From positions 1-64,000 of the forward strand of contig JAPOWK010000159.1 of assembly GCA_026707665.1 (NCBI GenBank): a stretch of DNA of 64,000 nt, given 5' to 3'. The stretch is from Chloroflexota bacterium. Its GTDB lineage: Bacteria > Chloroflexota > Anaerolineae > Aggregatilineales > Phototrophicaceae. The notes beneath the pieces were generated by a model. It was not told the DNA's origin. It saw nothing but the letters and a program-made list of their open reading frames with translations, and searched no databases. The position numbers were made by a program, and so were the translations under genes. Positions 44,242 through 52,437 of this stretch are shown in pieces (positions within the stretch are counted from its first letter, which is position 1; each line of letters starts with the position of its first letter).

Positions 44242-45159
44242 TTAGAACACATACAGGATTACGATGTAGGCAAGGGCTGCCAAGCCAATCGTAGCCTGCA
44301 GCGGACGGTCATTGAGTAGAACTTCGTCGGGCGCCCCGCCTCGTTCTTCTACATGGATCAGATATAAGTAGCGGAACAGACCATAAATCACGAAGGGAAC
44401 CGTAATCAGCCCGAGGTTTTGCCCTTCACGAATCATCGTCGGCGACTCAACCGTATAGATGATGTAAGTTATCGTTGTCGCCGCAGTCACAATACGCAGC
44501 ATGTCATCCAGCAATGGGAGGTTGTATTGAGCAAATGCGCGCCTCGTCGCCGCCGCGTCGTCGCCTAACGATGCCAGCTCCTGGCGGCGCTTTCCGATGA
44601 CCAGAAACAGCGCCAGCATACCGGCCGACGCGTAAAGCCAGGGAGACAAGCTAACATCAATGACGATGCCGCCAGCGAGCAGCCGCAAGACAAATCCAGC
44701 CGCTACAACCAGTATATCTAGTATCACGATGTGCTTGATGGAATGCGAATAGGCAATCTGCACGGCGAAGTACACAATGACAAGCAAGGCAAGGCGCTCA
44801 TCGAAATAATATGCCGCCAGCAATAGAAGCGGGATCAGCAATACAACCGCCGCCTTGGCCGCGGATGGGGAGAGTTTGCCGGAAGCGATCGGTCGCCGGC
44901 TCTTGACCGGGTGCGCGCGGTCAGCTTCCATGTCAGCCAAATCATTGATGATATACACGCAGCCGGAGCTAAGGACAAGTAGCATGCAGCAAACGAGTAC
45001 GCGGCCCAGCAAATCCAACTCGAATAGCTGCTCGCTAAATACGATCGCGGGAAAGACAAAGAGAACATTCTTCGTCCACTGCTTGGGCCGCATCGTCTCG
45101 ATCAGATTGCTGAGGGTTTCCAAGATACTCCCCGCCTGGTTGCCGGTGGACAGAGCCAT
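44242..45159 (-). CDS. UbiA-family prenyltransferase
   Basis: The membrane protein has about eight helices and the UbiA motif NDLADMEADRAHPVKSRRP (NDxxDxxxD), with RPKQWTKNVLFVFP at the start as in decaprenyl-phosphate phosphoribosyltransferase-like UbiA proteins. It would transfer a polyprenyl group or use a polyprenyl phosphate. ATG 45159 gives 305 residues; TTG 45123 behind GGGGAG is an equally good start, while longer versions run into the promoter region of the divergent decarboxylase. It heads the unit with mevalonate kinase and isopentenyl phosphate kinase, linking isoprenoid supply to its use. Confidence 0.88.
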   Translation of the reverse strand: MALSTGNQAGSILETLSNLIETMRPKQWTKNVLFVFPAIVFSEQLFELDLLGRVLVCCMLLVLSSGCVYIINDLADMEADRAHPVKSRRPIASGKLSPSAAKAAVVLLIPLLLLAAYYFDERLALLVIVYFAVQIAYSHSIKHIVILDILVVAAGFVLRLLAGGIVIDVSLSPWLYASAGMLALFLVIGKRRQELASLGDDAAATRRAFAQYNLPLLDDMLRIVTAATTITYIIYTVESPTMIREGQNLGLITVPFVIYGLFRYLYLIHVEERGGAPDEVLLNDRPLQATIGLAALAYIVILYVF

Positions 45160-45226
45160 CAGTCTAATGATATTGTCGCATAAATCCAGTAAAACGTCAG
45201 TCACAGTTGGAGATCGGCGCTGATGT

Positions 45227-46222
45227 ATGGCTGATGACCCACGGTCGGCGACCGCTAGAGCGCATTCCAATATCGCCTTCGTCAAGTATTGGGGGAACCG
45301 GGATTATCGCCTGCGTCTGCCCGTCAGCTCGTCGATCAGCATGAACCTGGCCGACCTCCATACGACGACTACGGTCGCTTGGGACGACAACCAGGAACAA
45401 GACACACTTACTATCAATGGAGCAACGGCTGCCGATTCAGCCCTTGAGCGTGTCCGCAATCATCTGGACGTGCTGCGCGCGCGATTCCAGTCAAGGCGCC
45501 ACGCGCGCGTTTGCTCGACCAACAACTTTCCGATGGGGACCGGAATCGCTTCGTCTGCGTCGGCCTTCGCGGCGTTGACGATGGCTGCCAGCGCCGCGCT
45601 TGGCCTGAAACTTTCGGAGCGAGAGCTTTCCATACTGGCACGGATGGGCTCAGGATCGGCTGCGCGTTCGATCCCGTCCGGATATGTCGAATGGCACGCG
45701 GGCGATTCTCATGAGACGTCCTTTGCGGAAACCTTCGCGCCGTCGGAACACTGGAAACTGATTGATGTCATCGCGATCGTTAGCCGCGCGCACAAGCGGA
45801 CGAGTTCCAGCGCTGGTCACGAGACAGCTGGCACCAGCGTATTGCAGCCGGCGCGGATAAGCTCGGCAGCCGAACGCTTGCGCGCGATGAAATCGGCAAT
45901 CATGCGTCGAGACTTCGAACAATTCGCGGACGTGGTCGAGGAAGACAGCAATCTGATGCACGCTGTCATGATGACCAGCGATCCTCCGCTGCTATATTGG
46001 GAGCCGCTCTCCTTCGCCATCATGAAGGCGGTGCGCCATTGGCGAACGGTGGAGAACTTGCAGGTCTGTTATACCTTGGATGCCGGACCCAATGTCCATT
46101 GCATCTGCGCCGCCAACGACGCCGAGGCGGTGGTCGCGCGCTTGCGGACGCTTTCGAGCGAGCTGGATATCTTACGATCATCGGTGGGTTGCGGCGCCTA
46201 CATCTTGACGCCTGAGGGCTAG
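45227..46222 (+). CDS. Mevalonate phosphate or diphosphate decarboxylase
   Basis: The 331-residue GHMP-fold decarboxylase shows NIAFVKYWGNRD, SSSISMNL, NNFPMGTGIASSASAFAAL, GSGSAARSIPSGYVEW and the catalytic Asp in TLDAGPNVH. The WGN replaces the WGK commonly seen in diphosphomevalonate decarboxylases. Given isopentenyl phosphate kinase next door and no phosphomevalonate kinase in the window, I favour a phosphomevalonate decarboxylase making isopentenyl phosphate; sequence alone cannot exclude the diphosphate substrate. It is divergent from the UbiA-mevalonate kinase-isopentenyl phosphate kinase unit. Confidence 0.88.
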   Translation: MADDPRSATARAHSNIAFVKYWGNRDYRLRLPVSSSISMNLADLHTTTTVAWDDNQEQDTLTINGATAADSALERVRNHLDVLRARFQSRRHARVCSTNNFPMGTGIASSASAFAALTMAASAALGLKLSERELSILARMGSGSAARSIPSGYVEWHAGDSHETSFAETFAPSEHWKLIDVIAIVSRAHKRTSSSAGHETAGTSVLQPARISSAAERLRAMKSAIMRRDFEQFADVVEEDSNLMHAVMMTSDPPLLYWEPLSFAIMKAVRHWRTVENLQVCYTLDAGPNVHCICAANDAEAVVARLRTLSSELDILRSSVGCGAYILTPEG

Positions 46223-46237
46223 TGCAAATGGCATTCC

Positions 46238-46267
46238 TTGCGTCTCTTCGCAACTCGGGCGTATAAT
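46238..46267 (+). promoter_or_regulatory. Promoter of rseP
   Basis: TTGCGT (46238-46243) lies 18 bases before a perfect TATAAT (46262-46267), 36 bases before the rseP ATG. Confidence 0.5.
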
Positions 46268-46303
46268 GTAGGCGAATCGAATCCTTTTGGAGGTTAGTGG
46301 TCT

Positions 46304-47806
46304 ATGCTGGTTTACGCCGCCACAAGTGACATCGCGCTTGCCATAGCCGCTTTCGCGCTCGTTCTGATTCCGGCAGTCATCATTCATGAGCTGGGCCATT
46401 ACATTGCCGCCAAACTGGTCGGTATCAATGTACTCGAGTTTGGCATCGGCTTCCCGCCTCGCGTCGGGCGCTTGTTCATGCTTGGCGAAACGGAATTCAC
46501 CCTGAATCTTCTGCCGCTGGGCGGGTTCGTTCGCCCACTGGGCGAAGACATGATTGGTCCAGCCAGCGAGGATAAAGTAAAGCGAGATCGGGTCACATTG
46601 GAGCGGCGGCGCTCAGGGCTGGTGCGAATCGTATCGGAGCGAGAAATGCTGCGACTGCGCGGAGTAGACGAGCGCAAGATGATGTCGGTAAACGAGGCGC
46701 CCGCCCTGGGTCGCATTTTCTTTATGGCTGCCGGCGCGTTTGCCAATTTTCTCATGGCGCTGTTGCTTTTCTTTGTAGTCGCTCTGATCGGGCTTTCATT
46801 GCCGGTTGGCGGACTAAGCCAAATTGTAGCGATCCCACCCGGCTCCCTCTTTTACGGGACAGGCGCAAAGGTCGGTGATGCCATCGAAAAGATCAACGGG
46901 GAACGCTTCGCCGATTTTGTAGACTTTCACGAGCAACTGAAGGTCTATCAAGGGGAATCGATTCAGTTTTCGCTCATCCGACAAGATACAGGCGACGAGT
47001 ATGAACTGAGCGTCAAGCCAGCTTTCACTGGGCGCTCCGGTTTCGTGCAGGTGATAACTGTGCTGGAAGAATCGCCGGCGGCGCAGGCTGGCATTCAAGC
47101 TGGCGACATAATTGGCCAGATCAATCATAAACCGATTGCGCCGTCGGGTAATCCGACCAAGACGCTACAGGAGGCAACAAAGGATTTTGAAGGCAGGCAA
47201 CTGCCACTCACACTCAGGCGAGAATATGAAGACGGCTCGATAGAAGACATCGTTGTGGTGGTGGCGCCGCGCATTAATCCGCCTGAAGCGGAAGGGCGGC
47301 TGGGCATGGGGGTTCGATCACAATTCGGTCTGCGAGACCGTACCCGTTTCGCCAATGGGGGGCTCAAACATGAGTTGATCCCGCAGAGCATTCCCGATGC
47401 CATCTCCTATAGCGTGCGCACCACGGTGAACACCCTAGAACTTATCGCCTCGATTCCAGGTCGCTTGCTTGATGGGTCGCTCAGCGGCCGGGACGCGCGT
47501 CCCATCAGTATCATTGGCATTAGCAAGATCGGCGGAGAATTCTTGCAGCGCAGCTTGCAGGAAGGTCCTGGCATTATGCTGAAATTCATCGCGCTGATCA
47601 GTATTTTTCTGGGAATCAGCAACTTGCTGCCGATACCAGCGCTTGATGGCGGGCGGATCGTCTTCGTCCTTCTTGAAATGATTCGCGGCAAGCCGGTCGC
47701 CGCCAAGACGGAAGCGCGTATACATCAAATTGGCATTGTGTTGCTGCTGGCGCTGGGCGCCATTGTCATGATTTATGACTTGATTCATCCGCCGACACTT
47801 GGCTGA
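46304..47806 (+). CDS. rseP: RseP-type site-2 zinc metalloprotease
   Basis: The 500-residue intramembrane protease has the zinc motif HELGH in helix 1, FGIGFPPRVG just after it, PDZ sequence in the middle (about residues 180-310, AAQAGIQAGDIIGQI) and the second metal motif LPIPALDGGR in a late helix. Site-2 proteases cut membrane-anchored regulators such as anti-sigma factors. The ribosome site is GGAGGT, 9 bases before ATG. It is followed after 17 bases by a HEAT-repeat protein gene on the same strand. Confidence 0.94.
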   Translation: MLVYAATSDIALAIAAFALVLIPAVIIHELGHYIAAKLVGINVLEFGIGFPPRVGRLFMLGETEFTLNLLPLGGFVRPLGEDMIGPASEDKVKRDRVTLERRRSGLVRIVSEREMLRLRGVDERKMMSVNEAPALGRIFFMAAGAFANFLMALLLFFVVALIGLSLPVGGLSQIVAIPPGSLFYGTGAKVGDAIEKINGERFADFVDFHEQLKVYQGESIQFSLIRQDTGDEYELSVKPAFTGRSGFVQVITVLEESPAAQAGIQAGDIIGQINHKPIAPSGNPTKTLQEATKDFEGRQLPLTLRREYEDGSIEDIVVVVAPRINPPEAEGRLGMGVRSQFGLRDRTRFANGGLKHELIPQSIPDAISYSVRTTVNTLELIASIPGRLLDGSLSGRDARPISIIGISKIGGEFLQRSLQEGPGIMLKFIALISIFLGISNLLPIPALDGGRIVFVLLEMIRGKPVAAKTEARIHQIGIVLLLALGAIVMIYDLIHPPTLG

Positions 47807-47823
47807 ACAGGGGAAACTAGCGA

Positions 47824-48816
47824 ATGCCGGCATTCGAAGAAGAAGCGGTTGACCTACCCATCCCCAAACCTTCGCTTGAAGACATTGCTCGCTCATTGCA
47901 GAATCAGGCGCTCTCCAATCAATCGGTCGTACCAGCGGCAATTGTATATGGTCTCAGCGATTTGACGGCTGCGGAACTGCGGACGCTTGAAAGGGTCTGG
48001 AATCCACTTCCAGCTGTCGCCAAGCATCGGGTGTTGCAGGCGCTGAATGAAGCCAGCGAAGCCATGTTTGAGCTCAATTTTCGCGAGATTGCCTTGCGGT
48101 GCCTTGAAGATGTCAGCGGCCTCGTACGCGCGGCAGCCATCGATCTGCTGTGGATTGACGAGTCAGCCGAGACCATGCGCGCGCTGATGAGAATGGTAGA
48201 GTCCGACCCTGACGCCGCCGTCAGAGCGCGCGCCTTGGAGCAATTGGGCCGATTCATTCTCCTGGGCGAATACGGGGATGTCCCGGCCGATCTCGCGGCT
48301 CAGGCGCGATTGCTGGTATATGAAATTCATAGCGATCCTGCGGAGCCGATAGAGATTCGGCGCCGCTCTTTGGAAGCGCTCGCCAATTCAAGCCACCCGA
48401 AGGTCAACAGCCTCATCGAGACCGCTTACACCGATGGAAACCATGAACTTAGAATCGGCGCCATTTACGCAATGGGACGAACCTGCAGCTCAATGTGGCT
48501 TGCCCAACTGTTGGACGAGCTTGAGAGCGCGGACGGCGAATGCGTCTATGAAGCCATCAGAGCTTGCGGCCAGATTCAACTGAAAGAGGCTACGCGGCGA
48601 GTCGGCGAGTTCACGCAAAGCGACGATCAAGAGATTCAAATGATTGCGATTTGGTCTTTGGGTGAAATCGGCGGCCGGCAGGCAATTGAGATATTAAGCA
48701 GCCTGGATGAAAATGTGACCGATGATGATACAAAAGCAGCGATTGACGAGGCGCTGGACGCGGCCGGATTCAGTTTGAGCCTCGCGTCTTTGAATCTGGA
48801 ATCAGACGGCGATTGA
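47824..48816 (+). CDS. HEAT-repeat protein
   Basis: The 330-residue soluble protein is built of helical HEAT-like repeats (for example ALRCLEDVSGLVRAAAIDLL and the IQMIAIWSLGEIGGRQAIEIL pattern), probably seven or eight units from residue 60 to 315. HEAT scaffolds bind other proteins; no catalytic motif is visible. Being just downstream of rseP with GGGGAA before its ATG, it is probably co-transcribed with it. Confidence 0.8.
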   Translation: MPAFEEEAVDLPIPKPSLEDIARSLQNQALSNQSVVPAAIVYGLSDLTAAELRTLERVWNPLPAVAKHRVLQALNEASEAMFELNFREIALRCLEDVSGLVRAAAIDLLWIDESAETMRALMRMVESDPDAAVRARALEQLGRFILLGEYGDVPADLAAQARLLVYEIHSDPAEPIEIRRRSLEALANSSHPKVNSLIETAYTDGNHELRIGAIYAMGRTCSSMWLAQLLDELESADGECVYEAIRACGQIQLKEATRRVGEFTQSDDQEIQMIAIWSLGEIGGRQAIEILSSLDENVTDDDTKAAIDEALDAAGFSLSLASLNLESDGD

Positions 48817-48833
48817 TCGCTGGCGCGAAAACC

Positions 48834-49163
48834 CTACTGGGCGAAGATCGTCTGGATTTTCATCGCCAGCCCCATATCGCCGAGGATTTTGAGTTTCCCC
48901 GTCATAAATGCCTGCATCGCATTCATTTCACCGGTGGCCACCGCGAACCAGTCGTCAGCGCTTGCTTTGACGGTCAAGGCCGGATCGCTCAATTCTCCAG
49001 GGCCAGTGGTGGCGGCGCCATCCGCGATCTTGATCCAAAAGTAGCCGCCATTGTCGCCACTCAGATCAAAGAGTATTGTCGCATTCATATCTCCCGCTTT
49101 CTCCGGGAGGAAACGATCCACCATTGCCGGAAACAAGCTCCTTACCTCTTCAGCGTTGGCCAT
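48834..49163 (-). CDS. SCP2 sterol/lipid-binding domain protein
   Basis: The 109-residue single-domain protein matches SCP2: ILFDLSGDNGGYFWIKI, an acidic turn, ALTVKASADDWFAVATG and the C-terminal AFMTGKLKILGDMGLAMKI pattern. Such proteins bind fatty acyl or isoprenoid lipids in the cytoplasm. It converges with the HEAT gene, and its partner is unknown. Confidence 0.88.
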   Translation of the reverse strand: MANAEEVRSLFPAMVDRFLPEKAGDMNATILFDLSGDNGGYFWIKIADGAATTGPGELSDPALTVKASADDWFAVATGEMNAMQAFMTGKLKILGDMGLAMKIQTIFAQ

Positions 49164-49235
49164 TGCTCACTCCTTATATTGATGTCGCGATCCAGAATAC
49201 TGAATTAGTATACAGGTGTTCAAAGGTACGCCCAA

Positions 49236-50945
49236 GTGCAGTTTGCCGACAGCAGGTTGATCTCCATTTCCGGTAGCATTCGGTTCCTTCCGACCGTGGC
49301 GCTGTTGCTTACAGTTGCCGCCCTGGCCAGTTGTTCCATGGCTCGGGATGTACCGGCGACGGAAGCCGAGCGCTCTGCGGTATCGGCACAAGCAAATGCG
49401 TCGCCGGTTTCATCATCGACGGCAAGCCTTCAATCGGCGACACCGTCAGGTTTTACCGTTCCTCTCAATCGCCAGACAGCTTCCCCCCCGGCAATTGAGA
49501 GAAACCTGGACGAATCCTCGACAGCGGTCGCCACTCTTTCCCTTGATGCCCCGGCAGCCGCAGCTGAGATCCGGGACGGGCAACTAGCGTCTCATACCGT
49601 CCAGCGGGGCGACACGCTCACACGTATCGCCGAACGCTATGATGTCTCTATCAACGCGCTGCTAAACGCCAACAACTTGCCAAATCCTGATTTTCTGGAG
49701 GTGGGGCAGGTCATTAATCTGCCACAGACGCCGGTGGAATATACGCCCGCGTTTCGCATTTTGCCGGATTCGCGGCTGGTTCGATCAGTGGATGCCTTTC
49801 GCTTCGACACCGATGCCTTCCTTCGCTCACAAGCCGGCATGCTGCCGCAGATCAACGTATTCACACCGACACGGCTTGCCGATGGAACGCAGCGCAGCGA
49901 CGCCCTGACGGCGAGCCAGATCATTGAACGGGTCTCGCGCGAATACAGTGTGGACGCGCGGCTCCTGCTCGCGTTTCTTGAGTACTTTGCCGGGCTGGTC
50001 ACCGCGTCGACAGAAGAGGAAGAAGCGCTGTTATACCCTTTTGTGGCGCCGGACGCTTCGACACAAACCGGGAGGAAGGGGCTGTACGCTCAGTTGAGTT
50101 TGATGGCGGACCGGCTCAACCAGGGATATTATGACTGGAAGTACCGTAGCAAGACGATTCTCGAAGCCGTCGACGGCAGCCGTCTTAACTTTCATCCGGA
50201 TTTGAACGCCGCCACCATAGGCGTGCAATTCGCGATCGCGCAAATGCGAAGCCTTGAGCAATGGGAATCTGACGTCGGCGAAGCCGGCTTGTTCGAGACC
50301 TATCGACGGCTGTTTGGCGATCCATTCGAAGATGCCCATGAAACAACGGCCGCTGATCTGGTGCAGCCACTCTTAACGCTTCCATTTCCGCGCGGCGATG
50401 TATGGCGTTTCACGGGCGGATTCCACGGTGGATGGGGGAACGGCAGCGCCTGGTCCGCGGTAGATTTTGCGCCGCCGGACGAGGACAAGACCAGCTGGTG
50501 TTATACATCAAATTTCCCGATCACGGCGATTGCTCGTGGGATTATTGCCAGAATAGATGACGGCGTCATCGTGCTGGACCTGGACGGAGACGGCAATGAG
50601 GGAAGCGGCTGGACGATACTATATCTGCATATCAGCCCGCACGACGCCGTGCATGAAGGCCAGGTCGTCGACGCGGGCAACATCTTGGGATACACCTCCT
50701 GCGCCGGCGGCTTCAGCACCGCGACACATCTGCATATCGCCAGGCGCTTCAATGGCGAATGGATCCCGGCAGACTGCAATCGCTGCCCGCCAGGCGTTGC
50801 CGTCCCGCCATTTGTCATGAGCAACTGGAAAGTCCTTGGGCTGGGCAGTCAACTGTACCAAGGCTTTTTGGTGAACAACCTGGACAACCGCAGCGTGATC
50901 GCCGAGCAAGGTCGCTTCACTGATGTCAACGCGATTTCCTGGTGA
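49236..50945 (+). CDS. LysM lipoprotein with M23-like peptidase domain
   Basis: The 569-residue protein starts at GTG 49236 (AAAGG upstream), has a lipobox AALASC near residue 30, a Ser/Thr-rich linker, a LysM domain (about 118-165, HTVQRGDTLTRIAERYDV), an unassigned helical region and a C-terminal domain with M23 features: His in GGFHGGWG, Asp in SAVDFA and HLHIA late. It is likely attached to the outer face of the membrane and acts on, or binds, peptidoglycan. The downstream SH3b gene overlaps it by 23 bases. Confidence 0.82.
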   Translation: MQFADSRLISISGSIRFLPTVALLLTVAALASCSMARDVPATEAERSAVSAQANASPVSSSTASLQSATPSGFTVPLNRQTASPPAIERNLDESSTAVATLSLDAPAAAAEIRDGQLASHTVQRGDTLTRIAERYDVSINALLNANNLPNPDFLEVGQVINLPQTPVEYTPAFRILPDSRLVRSVDAFRFDTDAFLRSQAGMLPQINVFTPTRLADGTQRSDALTASQIIERVSREYSVDARLLLAFLEYFAGLVTASTEEEEALLYPFVAPDASTQTGRKGLYAQLSLMADRLNQGYYDWKYRSKTILEAVDGSRLNFHPDLNAATIGVQFAIAQMRSLEQWESDVGEAGLFETYRRLFGDPFEDAHETTAADLVQPLLTLPFPRGDVWRFTGGFHGGWGNGSAWSAVDFAPPDEDKTSWCYTSNFPITAIARGIIARIDDGVIVLDLDGDGNEGSGWTILYLHISPHDAVHEGQVVDAGNILGYTSCAGGFSTATHLHIARRFNGEWIPADCNRCPPGVAVPPFVMSNWKVLGLGSQLYQGFLVNNLDNRSVIAEQGRFTDVNAISW

Positions 50946-51681
50946 CTGGATCAGAATCCGACGGGTGCTTGCATCTTTGGCGCTTTGCGTCTCGGTCCTT
51001 CTGCCAGTTGCGTCTTCATACGCGCAAGGCGGCGCCGATGCGACCCCGGTGCGTGCTAACCTGGTCACCCCCACGCCAGAAAACGCGCAAGCGCGGGCGC
51101 CGACCATCACGCCCAGCTTTACGCCGACCCCGCTGCCGGCCGCGCGGCTGCAAGCGCTGCAGTCTGCCGGGAATGTGAATGTCCGCGCCCTGCCTGATAT
51201 CGAAAGCGACTTGCTCGGCACCATTGCTCACGGAACGCTGTATCCCGTGCTGCGGAATTACTATCGCTGGTACGAATTGAGTTTCGAATTGTCGCCAAAT
51301 GGACGAGCATGGGTATACGGCGACCTGGTGACAATCGAAGGCGATCCGGCCCTAATTGAGGTGATCGACAATCTGCAAGCTGTGGTCGCGCCGGGAAGTC
51401 TAGCAGCGATCGGCGGTGAGAACGCCGATCGGACAGACACCAATCCACGCACAATCGAAATCGCCACCGGTGAGGCTGATGCAGCCAGTGTGGTGGAAGT
51501 TATCGAGGCCACGCCGCTGCCGACATATACGCCGCCAGCGACTCAGCCTTCGTTTGTCCATCAACTTGAGGTGGTTGAAGCGTCCGAACCGCGCCTGCTT
51601 GATCTGCCGCCGCTGCTTCCAATCCTGGCACTGGCCGGTCTGGGATTTGTCGGACTGTTAATCAGTATGCTGCGGAACTGA
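50923..51681 (+). CDS. SH3b-domain envelope protein with C-terminal membrane helix
   Basis: The 252-residue protein has a signal peptide (to about residue 35, SSYAQG), a Thr/Pro linker, one bacterial SH3-like domain (about 82-145, NVNVRALPDIESDLLGTI), another linker and a C-terminal hydrophobic helix (about 228-248). It would be anchored facing outward. Its start overlaps the LysM/M23 gene by 23 bases, indicating coupled expression. Confidence 0.8.
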   Translation: MSTRFPGDWIRIRRVLASLALCVSVLLPVASSYAQGGADATPVRANLVTPTPENAQARAPTITPSFTPTPLPAARLQALQSAGNVNVRALPDIESDLLGTIAHGTLYPVLRNYYRWYELSFELSPNGRAWVYGDLVTIEGDPALIEVIDNLQAVVAPGSLAAIGGENADRTDTNPRTIEIATGEADAASVVEVIEATPLPTYTPPATQPSFVHQLEVVEASEPRLLDLPPLLPILALAGLGFVGLLISMLRN

Positions 51682-51733
51682 AATGCTGTTCACTCTCGGT
51701 GACCGCCGCGCCTCCGCATCCTAGAACGCGAGT

Positions 51734-52159
51734 CTAATAGCTTCCGCAGGTCCCGCATCCCTGGCTCTGGTCGGCAGCGCCCTCATCCGAACCCTTGAAG
51801 GAGTGGCCGCAACCACAACTGGAAGCGGCGTTGGGATTATCAATGCGAAAGCCGCCGCCAATCAAACTGTCGACGTAATCAATGGTGGCGCCTCTGAGAT
51901 ACATCATACTCGTCGGATCAACCAATAGACGCACGTCGGCACAGTCGACCACAGTATCGCCCGTTTCTGGCGCCTCCTGAAAAGCCATACCATATTGCAA
52001 CCCGGAACAGCCGCCGCCCGTCACAAAGACACGAAGCGCGTGATCAGGAATCTCTCGCTGTTCGAGCAAGCTACGAATGATGGACACCGCCGCCGGTGTG
52101 ACATTCAATACGCTGCTATCGGTTACCACGCCAACTGTCTGCTGCTCGGCCAAAGCCAT
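51734..52159 (-). CDS. erpA: ErpA/IscA-type Fe-S carrier with Cys-rich tail
   Basis: The 141-residue A-type carrier has its three conserved cysteines in GGGCSGLQY and SSCGCGHSF. Most family members end soon after; here about 22 extra residues follow, ending QGCGTCGSY with another CxxC. A-type carriers pass clusters to apoproteins such as complex I subunits. A strong minus-strand promoter overlapped by a near-palindrome lies directly upstream, suggesting regulation by a DNA-binding repressor. The specific symbol (ErpA versus SufA/IscA) is tentative. Confidence 0.85.
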   Translation of the reverse strand: MALAEQQTVGVVTDSSVLNVTPAAVSIIRSLLEQREIPDHALRVFVTGGGCSGLQYGMAFQEAPETGDTVVDCADVRLLVDPTSMMYLRGATIDYVDSLIGGGFRIDNPNAASSCGCGHSFKGSDEGAADQSQGCGTCGSY

Positions 52160-52192
52160 GACGTTTCCCTTCGCCTTTTGCGATCTGCGGTG

Positions 52193-52221
52193 ATATTAAC
52201 ACAGTCAAGTAAATGTGTCAA
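52193..52221 (-). promoter_or_regulatory. Promoter with overlapping palindrome upstream of the A-type carrier gene
   Basis: On the minus strand TTGACA (52221-52216) is 17 bases from TAATAT (52198-52193). The span 52196-52221 forms an imperfect dyad, TTAACACA ... TGTGTCAA, with 7 of 8 arm bases matching, covering the promoter as an operator would. Confidence 0.65.
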
Positions 52222-52353
52222 TCTTGTGGCGCCAATTCCAGATTATCCGATTCGGAGGGTTCCAAAGTATCGCGTTTGATGGTCCAAAACGGCACTGGAA
52301 CGGTTCCGCTGGGATATGATGGGCAAACAGGCGTAGATTGCCAGCGAAATCGT

Positions 52354-52382
52354 TTGCCCTGTCTGTTAGTAAACACTATACT
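52354..52382 (+). promoter_or_regulatory. Promoter of the four-SH3b protein gene
   Basis: TTGCCC (52354-52359) is 17 bases from TATACT (52377-52382), 55 bases before the ATG at 52438. The remaining bases in 52222-52353 hold nothing else I can support. Confidence 0.6.
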
Positions 52383-52437
52383 GATTTCCGTGCTAGCAGA
52401 CATTGATAAGGGTGATAGGTCTTTACGGGAGAAGATT

